Notes under the pieces: model-generated | Told to the model about the DNA's origin: nothing | The model's input: only the letters and a program-made list of their open reading frames with translations | Database searches by the model: none | From: Microcaldota archaeon | Lineage (GTDB): Archaea > Micrarchaeota > Micrarchaeia > Anstonellales > Bilamarchaeaceae | Assembly: GCA_016212525.1 (NCBI GenBank) | Contig: JACRGD010000010.1 | Span: 591,860-655,859, forward strand | DNA length: 64,000 bases | Direction: 5' to 3' | Program-made: the position numbers and the translations under genes | Part shown: positions 61,722 through 64,000 of the stretch, in pieces | Layout of the letters: each line of letters begins with the position of its first letter | Numbering within the stretch: position 1 is the first letter of the stretch

Positions 61722-63998
61722 TTATGAGATGTCTCTGCAGATTGCCTGAGTTATCTCATAGTCTGCGAAACATTCACCAGAAACCCCCGATCTGCCTGGC
61801 GTATTAACTCGTGCAGTTATGGTTCCACTTTCGCCAACTGTTCCGGTTGTAGTCAGACTAACCCCGGTTTCATCGCTCGCAGATATGGTTACCCCGCTTG
61901 ATCCGCTGTTGAGTCTAAATGTCACTCCTCCGGTATCGCATGCAGTAGCTCGTGTTGGTTCGCCTGGACCAGCTCCGCAAATGATGGGGATGAATGCATT
62001 GAAACCTCGATAAAGCTGAATTGTAAGTCCGTCATTGAGGGTGCAGTATTCTGTAGATCCTCTCCTTCTTGGAGTGTCTTCTGGACATGTTAGTGATCCG
62101 TCTGGGTTACATACTGGTGGTCTTCCACTTGCACAAACTCTGGTTGTTGATGGACAAAGACACGCACATTCGCATGCTCCGCTTACTGAATTTATAGAGC
62201 ATGTTCTTGTTGCTTCTGCTGCGCATGTGAATGTTGGAATATCACATGTGAGTGGTCCGCCTCCAAGTATGTTTATGAACGCCTGTGCGAAGGGACCTAC
62301 AAGTGCTCCGCTTGTTGCTCCTGCTATGTCTGCAACTCCTGTTAATAGGCCGCTGCTTGTTCCAAGTCCCGTTACTTTTGCGTATGTGGGGAAAGATGCC
62401 GAGAGTCTTGCATCAAGTGCCGGATCAAGCGTATAGTCTGCTGCGCGAACTGTAGCTGGAGTTCCTGCCCGGGGGCCTCTTACATATGCGCATGAGAAAT
62501 CAAATCTCTGCGTGTCTCCTACTCTGATCGGAGCTGAACTTGGTGTGAATGTACATCTGATGTCTGGTTCGGTTACTCTTACTGTGCTGTTGCACAAAAC
62601 ATCGCTTCTTCCGTCGTATCTATATTCTACCGATCCAACGGATCCTGAAGATGAAGTTACTCCGAGCATGCTCATCGTGGGGGTTGCTATTATGTATGTT
62701 CCAGATATTCCATATGTTCTCCAGTCTGCTCCGACACAGGGTACTTCTGCACCTGCAGCGTTTCTGCATGTAACTAAGAACTGGCTTGCGTATCCTGAAG
62801 GTATGTCTACTGGTGATGGCACTATCTGGCAGCTATTTGCAACTAATGTTGATCCCCCACCTAATCTTACGGTGATTGGTGCTGTTGCCTCAGCTCCAGT
62901 TATTCCCGGGTATCTTGCCAATATCTGCGCATCTCCTCTAAGATTTCCGCTAGTTGGTACTGCGGGAGCGTTGTATTTTACTCCACCTACTGTTTCATCG
63001 CTAGTTGTCCCTGCTAGTCCGTCCGTTCTTCTATAATTGACTACTGATGGAACTACTGGCGTTCCCCGATCCAGACAACTTAGGATGAAATTTTGGTTCT
63101 GGCTTACGTTGAGGTCTGCGCTCGATGGAGTGAATCCGCATGTTAATCGAGGTCCGATTGTGCTGATTGCTGCATAACAACTCACTGTCGAGTTTATTGC
63201 ATATTCTACGTTTCCTATTGCGCCCGCACCACTTCGTATTACTACGTGCGCCCTCGTACTACTTGAATCAAGAACTTCTCCAGAAACTCCATTTACTCTC
63301 CAGATGTCTGTTGGGCATCCGATGGTGGTTCCTGTACTTAAGTTTGTACATGTTACTGCAAATTCTGCTATTTCATTTGTTCCTATGCTCATGGATCCCG
63401 GAACTACTCTGCAGCTGATGCCTCCGCTTGCTCCTGTTGGAGATGGAATTATTCCTGTTAAGTCTACTGGAGGCGTGGTTGAGCAGTGGGAGCTGACTCC
63501 ACACTGGCCGTCTCCATCTGCTGCAAAGATCGCACCAATTGATCCCGTTCCGGTTCCTGTTTGTTCTACTAATATGTATGCTTCTATTCCTGCATTTGGA
63601 GGAATATTTACTCCGAATCCATTGCTAGAAGGACAACTGAATGTTGCTGCTCCAAGTCTTATTGCTTCTGCGCTTCTAAGTGCTTCACATCTTGTCCGAT
63701 CCAGAGGTGTCATTGTGTAGGCCGGGTTTGTTGAACTCACTCCACTAAGATGTATTCTTCTTGCAGTGGCTGGATCATTTGTGTTCCTAATCACTACTCT
63801 AACTATCGATACCGGGCCCTGATTATTCACTAATGCGGCTGATCCGGCCGGTGTTATCGAACATGCTGGTATTGTACTTGGGTCCGGGTTTCTAACGGTT
63901 ATTGTTCTTGTTATGGATGCTCCGACTCCTGATGATAGGTCTGGTGCACGTCCATTGTAATAGGTCATATAGAAATTATTTACCAAATCACCAGGGCT
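61722..63998 (-). CDS. Large Ig/Cys surface protein, 5' end outside window
   Basis: The frame is open to the last complete codon of the window (a TTG at 63986 is only an internal codon), so the N-terminus lies outside. At least 758 residues are seen. Modules of about 80-100 residues each start C-x-[IV/F]-x-P-[SG] and have a second cysteine in F-[AIL]-[VLF]-[TS]-C (for example R-F-D-F-S-C). A Cys-rich segment (C-x-x-E-A-x-R-T-C ... C-E-C-A-C-L-C) follows, and the last part is another beta module. It ends without a membrane helix. It is probably a cell-surface protein. Confidence 0.78.
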   Translation of the reverse strand, partial: SPGDLVNNFYMTYYNGRAPDLSSGVGASITRTITVRNPDPSTIPACSITPAGSAALVNNQGPVSIVRVVIRNTNDPATARRIHLSGVSSTNPAYTMTPLDRTRCEALRSAEAIRLGAATFSCPSSNGFGVNIPPNAGIEAYILVEQTGTGTGSIGAIFAADGDGQCGVSSHCSTTPPVDLTGIIPSPTGASGGISCRVVPGSMSIGTNEIAEFAVTCTNLSTGTTIGCPTDIWRVNGVSGEVLDSSSTRAHVVIRSGAGAIGNVEYAINSTVSCYAAISTIGPRLTCGFTPSSADLNVSQNQNFILSCLDRGTPVVPSVVNYRRTDGLAGTTSDETVGGVKYNAPAVPTSGNLRGDAQILARYPGITGAEATAPITVRLGGGSTLVANSCQIVPSPVDIPSGYASQFLVTCRNAAGAEVPCVGADWRTYGISGTYIIATPTMSMLGVTSSSGSVGSVEYRYDGRSDVLCNSTVRVTEPDIRCTFTPSSAPIRVGDTQRFDFSCAYVRGPRAGTPATVRAADYTLDPALDARLSASFPTYAKVTGLGTSSGLLTGVADIAGATSGALVGPFAQAFINILGGGPLTCDIPTFTCAAEATRTCSINSVSGACECACLCPSTTRVCASGRPPVCNPDGSLTCPEDTPRRRGSTEYCTLNDGLTIQLYRGFNAFIPIICGAGPGEPTRATACDTGGVTFRLNSGSSGVTISASDETGVSLTTTGTVGESGTITARVNTPGRSGVSGECFADYEITQAICRDIS

Positions 63999-64000
63999 TG

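Noticed and set aside
62512-63036. 174-aa plus-strand frame opposite the large surface protein
   Set aside because: Antisense shadow; the minus-strand frame has regular cysteine modules over the whole range.

Overview
The window reads as one stretch of an archaeal genome, most likely a small DPANN-type archaeon (Diapherotrites/Micrarchaeota-like; this placement is inference). Archaeal markers are an archaeal-type PheRS beta subunit, an Nre-family repair protein, ADP-forming acetate-CoA ligase as separate beta and alpha subunits, an archaeal riboflavin synthase, a beta-CASP RNase, a UPF0104 flippase-like protein, surface proteins with Cys-rich repeats, TATA boxes about 26-30 nt upstream of start codons (many transcripts look leaderless) and GGTGAT-type Shine-Dalgarno sites. 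Coding density is high (61 protein genes listed). No gene-free stretch exceeds 300 bases, and I found no rRNA, tRNA, CRISPR array or insertion sequence.

Layout. 1-7 kb: an unknown helical gene cut by the window edge, a P-type ATPase, PRPP synthetase, a UPF0104 membrane protein, an MFS exporter. 7-13 kb: a tiny acidic protein, a SET-domain methyltransferase, two membrane proteins, a Fic protein, a Nudix hydrolase and a double-length ThyX-like protein. 13-28 kb: a secreted beta-rich (barrel-like) protein divergent from a kinase/pseudokinase/PEGA protein, an SDR epimerase, a SpeD-like enzyme, a thiolase and many unrecognised genes. 28-31 kb: split transketolase plus ribulose-phosphate epimerase. 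31-37 kb: two Cys-repeat surface proteins, a membrane-anchored winged-helix regulator and RibD. 38-40 kb: ribB, a ribC-ribH fusion and ribA. 40.5-42.5 kb: ADP-forming acetate-CoA ligase. 42.5-43.2 kb: an origin-like region with a small Cas2-like ORF. 43-46 kb: pheT and purF. 46-52 kb: a 1240-aa surface/coil protein, an Nre-like protein and a membrane protein. 52-64 kb: a triple-HTH regulator, surface proteins, M24 peptidase, DUF4349 paralogues, PIN and ACT proteins, DUF59, arrestin-like twins, a beta-CASP RNase and a large surface protein cut by the window end.

Metabolic logic: transketolase and Rpe make pentose phosphates without an oxidative branch. Ribose-5-P feeds Prs, whose PRPP feeds PurF and purines (GTP); ribulose-5-P and GTP feed RibB and RibA. 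Riboflavin synthesis is a mosaic: bacterial-style RibA and RibD, then archaeal-style lumazine and riboflavin synthases fused in one chain.

The most striking non-gene signal is at 42.53-43.15 kb. The + strand is A-rich to the left and T-rich to the right, whichever way the genes point. The switch region carries three copies of a 12-mer (AATA[G/C]TGGAAGT, one inverted) resembling archaeal origin recognition boxes around an AT-rich stretch. I propose a replication origin; an assembly junction is the main rival explanation.
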